From: Anaeramoeba flamelloides
Lineage: Eukaryota; Metamonada; Anaeramoebidae
DNA length: 64,000 bases
Assembly (NCBI GenBank): GCA_027625915.1
Contig: JANTQA010000030.1
Location: 1,426,001-1,490,000 of the forward strand
Direction of reading: 5' to 3'
Below are positions 24,201 to 36,340 of this stretch, piece after piece. The notes beneath the pieces were generated by a model that was not told where the DNA came from, ran no database searches, and worked only from the letters and a program-made list of their open reading frames with translations. A program made the position numbers and the translations under genes. Numbering within the stretch: the stretch's first letter is position 1; each line of letters starts with the position of its first letter.

Positions 24201-27200
24201 TTATTCATATCGGTATTTTGTTCGTGGTAACTATTTGTTTTACGTAGGGGGTTATAAATTTTTGAATTAAGATTTTGTAATATTTTATATTCCATTTCAT
24301 TTTTTAAATCCTTAGAATTATTAGTTTTTTTATTCAAAAATTGTTTTAATTCGAATTTTCCAAGATATTTAAAACTATCTAAAGTAAATTTTAATAATTC
24401 AAAAAATTTTGTTTTTCGATCAAGATTAATGGATTTCCACCATTCAAAAAAATACGTTCTGTTTAAATATTTTAAAAAAAATATAAAATTAATCAAAATA
24501 TTCCTACGTTCAATTAATGAAAAATCCTTCAACTTTTTATAGTTATCAATCAATATAATTATTAATGGGAAATACATTGTAATAACAATACTTTTTTTTG
24601 GTTTGTTTTGATTTAAATTTTTATTTAAATCATGCCGAATAAACAGTTCCTTAATTAAATTAAATATTATATTTAAACAATTATTATAACTATTGTAACT
24701 ATTGTTAAGGGTTCTATTTTTCTTGTTATTTTCATTTTCATTTTCATTTTCGTTTTCTTTTTCTTTGTCACTTTCGAGTTTTTGTTCTTTCCCATTTTGA
24801 TCATCCCTTTCGTTATCTTTTTCGATTTTATTGCTTTGGCTATACGTTAAATTTTGGAAAATTATTAATAATTCATAAAAAATTAATCCTGAAAGTTTGT
24901 TTTTTTGTATTAAATAATGATTCATATTTCTTTTGTTATCAATTGGCATTAATACTGGGGAATTTAATTGAAAATAATATTCGTTATCTAATAATAATTT
25001 TAAAAAATTAACTTTAAATTCATATAAAATAATAATTTTTTCATTTAATATTTTTAAATGTTTGAAATATATATAAATTAATTGAAAAACAAATCCTTTA
25101 TTTATTATTCCAAATAAATCTTTGAAAAAATAAGCAATATATTCGTTTAATTTTTTAGAAGTTAAATATGATCCTATTGAATTAAATTCTATTTGTCCCC
25201 TTAATAAATCAATTAATTCTTTGAGCTTTTTAAAAAAATTGCCATTGGAATATGAATTAATTATTTTTTTCTTTTTAATATTATTTTTGTTGTTGTTATT
25301 ATTTTTATTATTGGTGGTGGTGGTGGTAATGTTGTTGTTGTTGTTACTGCTGCTTCTGTTATTGTTGGTGTTGTTACTATTGCTATTAAAAAATAAAATC
25401 AGTGATTTAATAATTAATCCTAATAAAAACCAAGATACTTGAACAGCTTCAGATCTAGTTTCAATCCTGGTTTTTGATTTTTCTTTTTTCAATCTATTAA
25501 TCCACAATTGAATCAATATTAGAAAACAAGGTTTTTGAAAATTATTTTTTATTGAAGCATAATCATAATAATAATCTAAATAAGGTTTTAAAATTAATTT
25601 TCTATTATCTTTATTTTGTTCTTGAAAATTATTTATAAATAATAAAAAAATATCAAATGTAAATAATTGTATCTCTTTAATTTCACTTTGGATATTTTTG
25701 TCATTCTTGTTGGTGTTATTATTATTGTTTTCATTAATTTCAATGTTTTTATTTATGTTGTCTTCATCATTGGTGTTGATGTTGTCGATGTTAATGTTAT
25801 TATTATAATTTGTATTGGTGTTGTTATTGTTGTTATTAATATTATTATCATCATCATTATCATTATTATTATTATAATTATAATTGGTGGTATTTAAATT
25901 AAAGAATATTTTAAAGAATAAATCTAAAATAAAATTAAAATATTTAATGGTGATCTTTTTAGGTAAATTGATTAAATTACTTATAGATTTTTTTAATTGT
26001 TCCTTATTTTGAAAATTTTTTTCAAAATTCAATAACCTTTGATAAATGTTAATTAAAATTTTATTTTTGGGGAAAACAGTACTTATTAACTTTGTATTTA
26101 TTTTTAAAATGTTTTTTTTAGATTTTTGAGAGATCAAATTATTTTCATAAATTTTCAAATAATTCGCCGGTTCCATATCTGAAATAATATTTAATAAAAT
26201 TTGATGCTTATTATTATTTAATAAATTATTGTTATTAATTCGAAAAATTGAATAACCAATTGCTTTAAAATTCATTTTTTTTTGAATAGAATAAAATGTA
26301 AATAATAAATGATCTTTTTCATTAATATTTCCTGGTAGGGCAATTTTGATTTCATCATAGCATCTTGGATTTTTTTTATGATATTGTACACTTGTCCATA
26401 TTTCTGTTTTAAATTTTTTTTCATTTAATTTACCATATAAATTTTGTAGTCCTGGAATATTAATAACATCGATTGTTTTATATTCAATTTTAATTGCTAT
26501 ACTTTTTACATTTCTTTTTGAAAAATTTATATTTTTTAAATAAATATAATAATTATTTTTATAATTTAAATTTGGGCTAATAATTTCTAATTCAGAATAA
26601 TTTTCAACTTTGATATAATCTATTTGACTTTGTTTTCTTTTTTCTTTATTTAATCCATTTTTATTTTTGTTTCCATTTTCCTTTTTAGATTCTAATTTTG
26701 TTTTTGTTTTTAATTTTAATTCTGATATTATTTTAGATAAATTGTTATAGTTGTTATTATGAATATTGTTGTTGTTATTATGAATATTGTTTTTGTTAAT
26801 GTTGATACTAATGTTGTTTTTGTTTCTGTTGGTGTTGTTTTTGTTTCTGTAGGTGTTGATGTTGCTTTTGTTTTTGTTGGTGTTGATGTTGTTTTTGATG
26901 TTGTTGAAATTATTATTATTTGTGTTGCTGGTATTATTATCATTAGTTTTATTATTAATATTTATATCATTCACATCGTTTTTATATCCATTGCGAGCGA
27001 ATTTTCTCCATGAAGAATCAATTATTGTTTTTTTTTTAATTTGATCAAAATTGAAGATTTCGGTAAATTTTAAATTAAATTTCCCTAAAATGAATTTGTT
27101 TTTATATGTATTACTTTTATACATAGATTTATTCTGGAGTTTATAAAAATGAATTAGTTTCTTGCTTGAGATGAATTCTTTTGTTTTTAATAATGGTAAA

Positions 27201-28458
27201 TCTATTCCATTCTTGTCGTTATATAATGACGAATCCATATTTCCATTTTTATTAAATAAGGAAACTATCGAAAAGGCAAAGGGTTGGGTTAATCCTTTAA
27301 ATTTATTTAAACAGTCTTTAATTGTTTCTTGAAATTTATTTTGTTGAGTGGTGCTCCATTTTTTTGAGGGCATTTTTGAATATAATTCAATAATGTCATC
27401 ATAATTTCCTTGTAAAATCTTTTCTATTCGGATTATTAAAATCGGTTTTTCAATCATTCTCGATAAAGAAAAAATACATTTTTTAATTTGAGTTTCAGAA
27501 TCTTTAAAATTTTCAGATTCATCATCGTTGTTATTATTGTTATTATCATCATTATCATCATTACCATCATTATTTAACGTATGTTGTTTTAAATAAAAAT
27601 TCCAAGAATTAAATTTATCTGAATTTAAATCAAAATAAAAATTTTCAGATAATCTCTTTTTTGTTTTTAAATCAAATAATGCAGCTGAACAAAAAAATGG
27701 TTCAAAATTACCTAATTTTAAAAATAGTTTTTGTGGTTCAAATTGAAATAATCTTTCTCTACTCTTTGGGTATCCTTTTATTGGTTTCCGATCATCTGAA
27801 AATAAGGAATTATGTTCATTTTTTACTTCAAAAAGGGAAAATAAATTTGAATCCGTTAATTCTTTTATTGTTTTTCTGTTTTGTTTTTGTTTCGATAAAC
27901 ATTCTTTTGCACCTAGTTTTAAAAAATCTAAATTTACGTCTCTTATGGAAACTTTGACTTTAGTTGAAGAATTTAATTCTTTTTTTTTTTCTGTTTCTTT
28001 TTCGAAATAATTTACATTTTTCTTCTCTTCAAAAATTGTTTCTTTTTCTTTTTCTTTTTCCTTTTCCTTTTCCTTTTCCTTTTCCTTTTCCTTTTCCTTT
28101 TTTTCTTGATATTTAATACTTGTTGTTGACTTTTGGTTTTTTTGTTCTTCTGAATTGTCTTGAAGAAAATGATTTAAAAGTGAGGAATTTTGAGAGATTA
28201 TTTTTCTTGAGTGTTTACTTTGATCAATTTCATAACCAAATTCTGATGAAATTCCTTTTGTTTTTCTTTTTATTTTTTTTTTTCTTGAATTCTTGGGCAA
28301 ATGGCTGTTAATATTTTGATTAGAATCGTTTTTTTCATTGTTGTTGCTTTGTGTGTATTTTCGGTATTTCCAAATTACGCATTTCCTTGTTCTTGTAAAT
28401 GAATCTACGATCGCCCCTGTTAAATTATCTGGTGAAAGTCGTTTTATTTCGTCCTTTT
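21269..28458 (-). CDS. DOCK-family guanine nucleotide exchange factor (DHR1-DHR2)
   Basis: DOCK proteins activate Rac/Cdc42-type GTPases through the DHR2 domain; DHR1 is a lipid-binding C2-like domain that recruits them to membranes. The frame is open without introns from 28458 to the stop at 21269. It has at least 2,343 residues counted from a TTG at 28300, plus about 50 residues upstream. The DHR1-like part (about 585-750) shows YIYLKNINF, CYDEIKIALP and HLLFTFYS. The DHR2 part (about 1790-2300) shows YADLLLRIADGYL, FSWLSKLCDFMI, YAEAAITTLHKCAMIAEY, ENGLVECLE, GKYFRIIFY, EHSFPYMTTRL and LLPIQVAIQNL. Several Asn, Asn/Asp and Lys/Glu tracts separate the domains. There is no ATG in the upstream open part: 'aaaag' before KDEIKRLSPDNL at 28458 looks like a splice acceptor, so a small 5' exon is missing from this model. 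DHR2 features resemble the zizimin-like group. Confidence 0.85.
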
Positions 28459-28716
28459 ATATTAAGGTTCAAGTGAAAAGTAGATTTTAAGTGAGGTATT
28501 TTGGTGAGTTTTTTTTATTTTTTTTTGTTACAATTTATGTTCATTGTTGGTTTTTGGGTGGGATTACAGTTAAAAAAAGGAAAATAAGGTTCAAAATAAA
28601 AATACAAAAAGGGGGTTAAGAGAAAATTAAGATCAGAAGTTTTTTATTTCACAAAAAGACGTTTGTAGGAAAAGAAAGCTGGATTAATTTTTTTTTTGTT
28701 TTTCAAGAAAAGATTT

Positions 28717-28968
28717 TTAAAATTTTTTTTTTATTAAACAGGAGTTTCTTTTATGAAAATTGAAATTTACAGGAATGTGTGAAACCGTTTCGAATTGAAC
28801 TGGGTGGTCCTCAATTTTTATGTAGTCATCTCGGAATTTAACAAGATCTTGAAAAGGTGCCCTTTTCATAGAAATTGATTGTTGATCTGTTTCGAAATCA
28901 CAAGGCTTATCGATTAAGTACTGAAGGAAATCTTCAATTTTGGTTGTGTCTGTTGTTTTACTTGACAT
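28717..28968 (-). CDS. Small unknown protein upstream of the DOCK gene
   Basis: Frame of 83 residues beginning MSSKTTDTTKIEDFLQYLID and ending in basic KRNSCLIKKKF. It is acidic and charged in the middle, with no Cys pairs or membrane segment. An in-frame ATG at 29145 would add 59 residues, including a hydrophobic stretch (ILFFILFLSSIVFYYIL), but that part is T-rich and reads like leader DNA. I do not recognise the family. Codon composition is richer than the flanking spacer, which favours a real gene. Confidence 0.4.
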   Translation of the reverse strand: MSSKTTDTTKIEDFLQYLIDKPCDFETDQQSISMKRAPFQDLVKFRDDYIKIEDHPVQFETVSHIPVNFNFHKRNSCLIKKKF

Positions 28969-29145
28969 TTTTAATATATAATAAAAAACAATTGAAGACA
29001 AGAAAAGAATAAAAAATAAAATAGTTCTTCTTTGAATTAAAAACCCAAAAATATTTCTCTTTTTTCTATAAAGTATTGAGGTTTTAAAGGAAGGGAAAGT
29101 TACTGAGGTGCTTGAAAATTGTCTGAAAGTTTTGAAAAGTGCCAA

Positions 29146-30003
29146 AGACTCCTAAATATGGTGTTATTCTTTGTAGTAGATTATTTTCTTATAAAAAGGA
29201 GATATATTTGTGAAATTTTTTAAAAAAAGAATTTATTCTTTAAAAACAGAAAGTTACGTTTTAAATCTTTTTTCTAATTTCGTAAAACCAAATGTAACAA
29301 TGAAAAATAAAGTGATTTTTCAAAAAAATAATATTTTTTTCATCAAAATAAAAAGTCCGAATTATTTTGAATTACTTATTTAACGTTGTTCGACGTAAAA
29401 AATATTCCTGAAAAATGTAATTTTGATTCACATTAGTTGCTTGATAAGTTTATACAGACAATGTGGATCTAAACTTATAATTGATATTTCTTCAATAGAC
29501 CTTTCACTATTCTAAAAAAATAAAATTACGAAATGAGTTAGATAAAACTTATTATGTAAAATAACAATTACTCCTTTTTAAGATGGTTGTAAAACAATAA
29601 ATTCAGTCTAGTAAAACTTCAAATTCTTACAGTTTAATGTATTTATTGTTATTAACATCACAACAATTTATGATTCTTTATTTGAGAAACAAAAAGTCTT
29701 TGTTTTGGTAAAAAATTTTAAACTGAATATAAGAATGAATTTTCGTTGAATTTAACTGGGAGATATTTTCTTGAATAGATAATAACTACCGGTTTTTACA
29801 ATACCATTTTACTTTTGAGGTTATATATTCATAAAAATTATCAGAAATTACTAAAAAAAATAGGATATTTTACCACATGTTTATTAGAATTTAAGCGAAT
29901 AGGCAAAGCCAATAGGATTTAATTCTATTCTTTTAAATTCTGAAAAAGTAAGGACGGTGGAATATTTATCTCAGTAATTTTTTTTCAGCATTTCTGTGAT
30001 AAG
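29146..30003. other. Gap, nothing seen
   Basis: AT-rich spacer between the small ORF and the LINE. No frame and no repeat recognised. Confidence 0.35.
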
Positions 30004-30192
30004 AAAAGTACAATCTTTTTTTTTTTTTTATTATTTAACGGAGGAGTTTTTAATTCCTCTTATTTGCCCGAATTCCTAAATTATGATTTAGGAATTTTGT
30101 TAAAGACTCAAAAATAAATTTATTACCTATTAAGGCTAATAAATACAATGAATCTCTTTTTCTAATAATATCAAAAATAGTAATATTATTTT

Positions 30193-33100
30193 TTAATATA
30201 TTAGAGATGTTAAATTTTTTAATTCAGATATCCAGATTTTACGATTATTTTCATAGGCTGGGCAGTTCCAGAGAAAATGATCCAAATCTTCAATGATATC
30301 TATTTTTTTTGATTTTTTGCATAATTTACAGTATTTTGATTTGTCCTTGTTCATAACATAAGAATATCTATTTAAATAATTTGTAAAATTTCTGAGTTTT
30401 AAGATTGAAGTTGAGCCCTTCCATTTTAAGTATCTTTGTTGTTTGTTAATATTATTTTGAATAGAAATTATTTTTAAATATTTATGAACTTTCCAACTTG
30501 GACTATTTTCCAGTTGTTTAATTCGATATTTCTCAAGTTCAAATTCTACTTCTTTTAGGGTGTCTGATTGCCAGTTAATATTTTCAAATTTCTGTTCTCT
30601 GAATTTGAGATTTTTTACTATTTCATGAAAACCCAAAAAGGTTAATTTTTGAATTAGTTTAAATCTTCTTTTATATATAGTTATTCTTGCTGAATCTATT
30701 TTTGCTTCAGTTTTATATATAAGTCTAGGAGAGTGTAGATTTATTAATAAAAATTTTGTTACTTTTTTATTAATCCACAAATCTATATCATTGAAATCTT
30801 GTTTTGTCAAATCAAATATTTCTAATCCATATAACAATTGACTATGTAAGACCGCTTTAAAAAAATGAATTTTCAATCCATTAGTAAATTTCTTTTGTTG
30901 TAAAATATTAGTTATTTTTTTAAAATTGGTTTTAACTTTATCAAGGTTAAATTTTAAATGAGTTTTTTTATCTAACCAAATCCCAAGATATAATATTTCT
31001 TTTGGATTGGTAGTTTTTTTCGTTTTATCATCATTTGGATTCATACCAAAATGTCGAATAATTCTATATATTTTTTCAATCTGATAATTTATTTCTATCA
31101 GAGATCCTTTCTTGATTAGTATCAAATCATCTGCAAACATTTGAACATGTATCGCTAATGGTTTGAGTTTATCTAAGAGAAAATGAGTAATAAATCCAAA
31201 TAGTAAAGGGGATAATGGATCTCCTTGATACACTCCCATTCCCTCTTTTGAATAATAAGCAAGTAAAAAAATTTATTACTATTTCATTTTTTTATAAATT
31301 TTTTTAGTGAGTAATAAATAAGTGAGTGATGGATAGAATCAAAGCATTTTTGTATATCTATTGTAACAATATAAATGTTATCTTTTTTAAATTTGTTTTT
31401 TATTTTATTAAATTCATTGAATAGATTTAGAACTGCAATTCTTGTATCTAATTTTTTTTTTAAAACCAAATTGGTTTTTTTGAAACTAAATCCCAAGAGT
31501 CTTGGATTCCCGCATATAATAATTTAAGAAAAAATCTTGGGAGCGTTTGATTAATTGATATTGGTCGATAATTAAGTGGAACTCCTTCATCTCCAGATTT
31601 ATGAATAAATAATAAATTTCTTTTTATAATAAAATGGATATTTTTTTGAGAAATATCATTAATCCAATTTAGAAATATTTTTTGAATTGTTTTTATAAAA
31701 ATTTCGTAATTTAAATAAAAATCACTGTTTTGATTTTTTATTGATTTATATTGGAATATTTTATCAAATTCTTTTTACTGATTTATTTTTTTTGATATTT
31801 CATTATTTCTTTAATTTTTTTAGTTGAAAATATTTCCTCTACTTTAATATTTAAAATATTATTTTTGTCTAATTTAAAATTTTTGATAAAATTAATTATA
31901 TATATTTTTGGTTTTTTTACTAATAGACTCAACAAATTCAAAATAAGCTTTTTCCATATTTTCATTATTTAGAATCATTTTACTTGAAGTTTCTCTTAAT
32001 CTATTAATTTTTTTCCAAAAAATTTTGATTTTCTTCAAATTCTATATTGATTTGATTAATTAATTTAAAATACATTTTTGAGTTCCTATTTTTTATTTCT
32101 TTAATTAAATCATTATTTTCAAATACTCTATTAATTAAGTTTTACAATTTTAAATCTTTTTTTGGTATATTTAAAATAATTCTTTCTTTCTTTTTAAATT
32201 TTTTTTTTGAAAATTTTGAATTGTTTTTCATTTAATTGATAATTATTAGATTGAAAAAAATTAATAAAATCAAGATGAAAATTTGGGATATCTTTAATTC
32301 TAAAAATATCTTTAACTTCCCATTTTTTATTAATATTAAATTTGTTCAAAATTGCATTGTGGTCACTAATTTTATTTTTTATTGTTTTTGATTTTTGATA
32401 TTTTAAATTATTGAAATTTGTACAGTCAGTTTCACTTTTAAGGCACAAACTTTCAACGAAATTTAAGGCACAAAAAAAATCTCAAATTAAGGCACAAAAT
32501 TCAAATTCTAGTAAAAATAAATTGTAAAAATTAAAATTACAAATTTTGTGCCTTAATTTGAGATTTTTTTGTGCCTTAAATTTCGTTGAAAGTTTGTGCC
32601 TTAAAAGTGAAACTGACTGTAATAAAATAATCTAAATTATTATTATTTCTGGTTGGTTTCGAATTGAAAATAATTTTGAACTTGAATTTTGAAAAATAAT
32701 TTATTTGATTTTTAATCAAATTAAAATCGCCTCCAATGATTGTTTTATGATTTTGATATTTTTGTAAAAGATTGATAATTTTTTTTATTTATTTCGTTAT
32801 TTCGATCGTGTCTCTTATATACATTAATAATTATAAAATCAGTGAATTGGATTCCCATGATATCAAGATCTGGAATCAATATTTCTCTTGTGAAATCTTT
32901 AAAAATATTTTTTATTATAATCAATAATCCTCCTTTATTAGAATTTTTATTACCATATGATTTTTTATTTATTGAAAAATAATTCATGAAACGTGGCTTT
33001 TTTATTATTTTTGATTCTTGTATTAAACATATATCAATGTTTAATTTTAATAGAAAAGATTCTAAAATCGAAATTTTATTTTTATCATTTAATCCTCTGA

Positions 33101-33353
33101 CATTAAATGATAAAATTTTGATATTAATAAATTTATTGTTATATTCTCTCTTTTTTCCTTTTAATAATAATTTTTTTTCATTTTTTGAATAGTGATAAAT
33201 ATATAAATTCCTGGGTAATAAATGAATTTTTCTTGAAAGTTTTTTCTTGAAAAAATTTATATTATCTTTTAAGTCCCAAATTTCTATTAAGTTGTCTCCT
33301 TGTCTTTGATATCGTATTACTGGTCTATTTTTTAAATAATTAAATATTTCCAA
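30193..33353 (-). pseudogene. LINE ORF2: APE endonuclease, reverse transcriptase, C-terminal zinc motif
   Basis: In reading order the endonuclease motifs are SFNVRGLN and LIQES (frame 32745-33353), GGDFN (about 32730, another frame) and SDHNAI (about 32370). RT motifs follow: LNYRPISINQTLP (about 31550-31590), TIDIQKCFDSIHHSLIYYSL (motif A, frame 31284-31496), GDPLSPLLFGF and the active site QMFADDLILIKK (frame 30193-31239). The C-terminus ends with CKLCKKSKK...LDHFLWNC, a C-x2-C...H-x4-C zf-RVT-type motif. No RNase H domain was seen. The gene is split over several frames and interrupted by a MITE at 32423-32619, so this copy cannot encode a full protein. The motif set suggests an L1/Tx1-like or related APE-type clade. 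Confidence 0.85.
32423..32619. mobile_element. 197-bp foldback MITE, copy 4, inside LINE ORF2
   Basis: TA-flanked (32421-32422 and 32620-32621), with perfect CAGTCAGTTTCACTTTTAAG ends. It lies between the GGDFN and SDHNAI endonuclease motifs. It is one of the best-conserved copies, so the family was active after this LINE arrived. Confidence 0.92.
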
Positions 33354-34742
33354 AGTTGAAATATTTTTTTTGGCAAAAAATTAACTTATTATCTTTTGGG
33401 ACATTTTGTATTTTTTTAATTATTTGGCATTTATTCATAAATGAAAAATGAGTAACAGTATTATTATTATATGAGTTTTTGTTAAATTCAAATTTAAAAT
33501 TAAAATTTAATTCTTTTAAGTTTTGGAATTCCTTTTTTTTATTTATTAATTTAAGAATTAAGATATATAATTTTGAAAATTGTAGATTTGTATTGTATAA
33601 ATTATAGTCCCCATATAAAGAAATAAATGAATAATTAAATGATTTTTTTTATCCAATATTTTATTTGAATTAATTTTACGTTCTTTAATTCCCATTTTTC
33701 AAATTCATATAAAATAATATTTTTCATCAAAAAATAGTTTAAATCAATAAAATGCTCATAATTTTTATATTCATAATTTAATAAAAAAATTATTTCTTGA
33801 AATAAATTTTTTTGGTTTAGTTCTTGTTTAAAAAAATTAAAATTGGAAAATAAAATTTGTATATAGAAATATAAAATTTTATTTTTTTAATGATTTGGAT
33901 TTGATATAATAAAATTTTAAATTGATTATTAGTGGGTGATTAAATGGGCACTTTGGATTTGTGAAACCCCATTTAAATTTTTTTAAATTATTTTGGTTTT
34001 TAAATTTATATATATAAATATTAATTTGAATTAATATTTTAAAAATTTCTAATTTCTTTATTTTAGAATTTGATTGATAAAGTCAATCATCAAGTTGACT
34101 AATATGACAATTACAATATCCTTTTTGGGTTTGAAGTCTTCTTTTTTACATCTTTTATTTTTTTTTTTGAAATTGCTTTACATAAAACTGTTTTCTTTTT
34201 TATTTTGTATTAAATTGATATTTTTCATATTTTTCTTTTTATTAATACCCAATTGGTCTTTATGGTGTTCATCTTGTAATTCAATAATTGATTTTTTTTG
34301 ATTAAAATAAAAATCAAGATTTTTTTGGATATCATTTTTATAATTACATTCAGTATAAACAATAAGTTCTTTACTTGTACTGATATCTTTTTGTTTTTGA
34401 ATTAAAATATTTCCATGATTTAAAATTTTATTTTTGTTTTCAATTAATTTATTTAGTAATAAATTATTATCATTCCAATCATTTGGTTTATTATTATTTT
34501 TTCTTTTAAAATTTTTCAAAAAATTAAATGTCTCTTTATCATTTTCTATAGTGACTTTAAAAACATTATTTAATTGGTTTTCCAAAAATGTTATATTGGG
34601 TAAATGAAAATTATTATTTTTTTTTTAATTATTAGTAAATGAAAAAGGTTTAAAATTGGGTTTTTGTTTAGTGATAGTTTGACCAATAGATAAAAAAAAA
34701 TCAGCTAAAGAAGGTTTATTATTTTTTTGTTTGTTAATAATT
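33354..34742 (-). mobile_element. LINE region between ORF1 and ORF2, broken frames
   Basis: The longest frame is 34178-34585, a 135-residue Asn/Lys-rich segment (ENQLNNVFKVTIENDKETFN...) without a recognised domain. It may be the N-terminal part of ORF2 or the C-terminus of ORF1. The remainder, 33360-34170, shows only short frames. Confidence 0.5.
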
Positions 34743-36276
34743 TTATTTTTTTGATTTATTAACATCATCTTCTTTCTCAATATCTATTTCAATTGATTTT
34801 TCCTCATAATGATAATTTTCATTTTTATTTTTATTTTTTTCTTTATAGTTTGTTTTGGGATTCCTTTTTTGAGTTTGGGCCCCTTTCTCAAAATTTTTAT
34901 TTATTTTATTTTCTGAATTTTTATTTAGATTAATTATTGAATTTGAATTATTATCAATAATTAATTTTAGTTTTTTAATTTCATTTTCTAAGTTAATTAT
35001 TCTTTTTTCTAAAATTTCATTAAAATTGTTGTTTATATTATTAGTGGGTGTTATATTTTTCTTTTTAAAATTCTTCTTTTCAAAAGCTTTTTTAATAAAT
35101 ATTTTTTTCTTATATATAAAAATACCATTCAAACTCAAAGCTTTATCTCTTAAATCTTCATTTTGGAAAGTTACAAATGAAAATTTTTGATTATTATTCT
35201 TATTTTTTAGAATTATAATTTCCAAGATTTTATATTCTTTGAATAATTTTTTTTAAGAATTCTTGATTGATATTGTTAGGTAAATTAAAAATAACAATTT
35301 GATTTTTTGAAATTTTTCTGTTTTTTATTTCTAATATTGTTGGTTAAATTTTTTATTGATCTTATTAGTTTTTTTCTTGATGAATAAAATTTGATTGAGT
35401 CTTATTGTTATTTTTATTGATTTTGTTGTTGTTTAAAAAATTTTCTTCGAACCATACATTATTTTTGTTTTTATTTTTATCTAGTATTTCAGAGGTTTTC
35501 TTTTCATTATTGGGTTGGGATATCTTATTCTTATGAATAAATTTGTTAATAAATATGAATCTATTAAATAGCTTCAATTTACCTGAATAAGTTAATAATT
35601 TTTGAAAGTCTTCTTTTTTCTCTACTAATAACTTCGCGCAACCCTTGAATTGATTATTTCTGTCGAGGAACAGTATTAGTTCTTTGATATGAATAAGTGG
35701 TTTGAGTACATACTCAATATCATAATAGTTTGCATGATAAGGAATATTATGCAGAAATAACGCATTTAGTACTACTTCAGCATTATTTATCGTAGCATGG
35801 TTCACCTTCATATTTGATCTAATTAGATCAGTTTTTTTTTTTTTTTTGTTTTTAGTACTATGTTGGCAATTGGGTTTTTGGTACTTTTTGGGTTCCGATT
35901 CCGCATTGTCTGGTGAGTTTTTTTGAGGTTTTGTTTGGATTTTTGCTTTTTTAGTACTTTTTTTGTTTTTTTCTTGTAAATATTTTTCTTTTGTTTCTTT
36001 TTGTTTTTTTTTTTTCATTTTGAATTTCTTGTTCGAGTAGTCCGCAACTATTATTTTTCTTTTCTCAAAATAGAAATTATCACCAAGTGCTTGTTTAATC
36101 AGTTCTTCATTCTTTTTCGAACTTGGTGTGATTTTAGCTAATCCATTGTTTGGATTTTTTTTGTTTTTGATAATTTCTATATTTGGTGAACATTGTGACT
36201 TTTCTTCAATAAATTGAACTAGCTTGTCGATAGAATACTTACTTGGTAAGTTTTTAAAAAAAAGTTTTCTTATCAT
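34743..36276 (-). CDS. LINE ORF1: RNA-binding protein with three RRM domains
   Basis: Starts MIRKLFFKNLPSKYS at 36276. RRM1 (about residues 3-75) has RNP2-like KLFFKNLP and RNP1-like GLAKITPS. A basic Lys-rich linker follows. RRM2 (about 190-265) has LFLHNIP and FKGCAKLLV. The first frame ends at 35365. The next frames, about 35340-35225 and then 34743-35225, hold RRM3 with IVIFNLPNNI and KFSFVTFQNEDL, followed by a short coiled coil (about 34920-35010: LENEIKKLKLIID) and an acidic Lys-rich tail. The protein would package LINE RNA. Frameshifts between the pieces mean the full protein is not made from this copy. RRM-bearing ORF1 proteins are known from many LINEs; three RRMs is more than usual. 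Confidence 0.75.
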
Positions 36277-36340
36277 TGGCTTGTTTTAAATTTTCTGAGC
36301 TGAAAAAAAAAAAAAAATAAAATAAAAGTACAATCTTTTT

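Larger units (their letters stand above)
30004..36340 (-). mobile_element. Near full-length non-LTR retrotransposon (LINE) with target-site duplication
   Basis: The element runs on the minus strand from about 36323 (5') to about 30021 (3' poly(A)). The target-site duplication reads AAAAGTACAATCTTTTT at both 30004-30020 and 36324-36340; the final T run merges with the poly(A) tail, so 12 bases are unambiguous. Content from the 5' end is ORF1 with RRM domains, ORF2 with APE endonuclease, RT and C-terminal zinc motif, then a 3' UTR with two small stem-loops (CCTAAATCATAATTTAGG, and GAGGA pairing with TCCTC) and a poly(A). A MITE sits inside ORF2. Clean ends and a perfect duplication indicate a relatively recent insertion, although both ORFs now carry frameshifts. 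Fragments of the same family lie near 1, 8-10, 11.6-13.2, 14, 57.9 and 59.2 kb. Confidence 0.9.

Noticed and set aside
23913-27044. Leu/Val/Ile-rich plus-strand frames inside the DOCK gene
   Set aside because: They are antisense shadows of Asn/Asp codon tracts in the DOCK coding strand.
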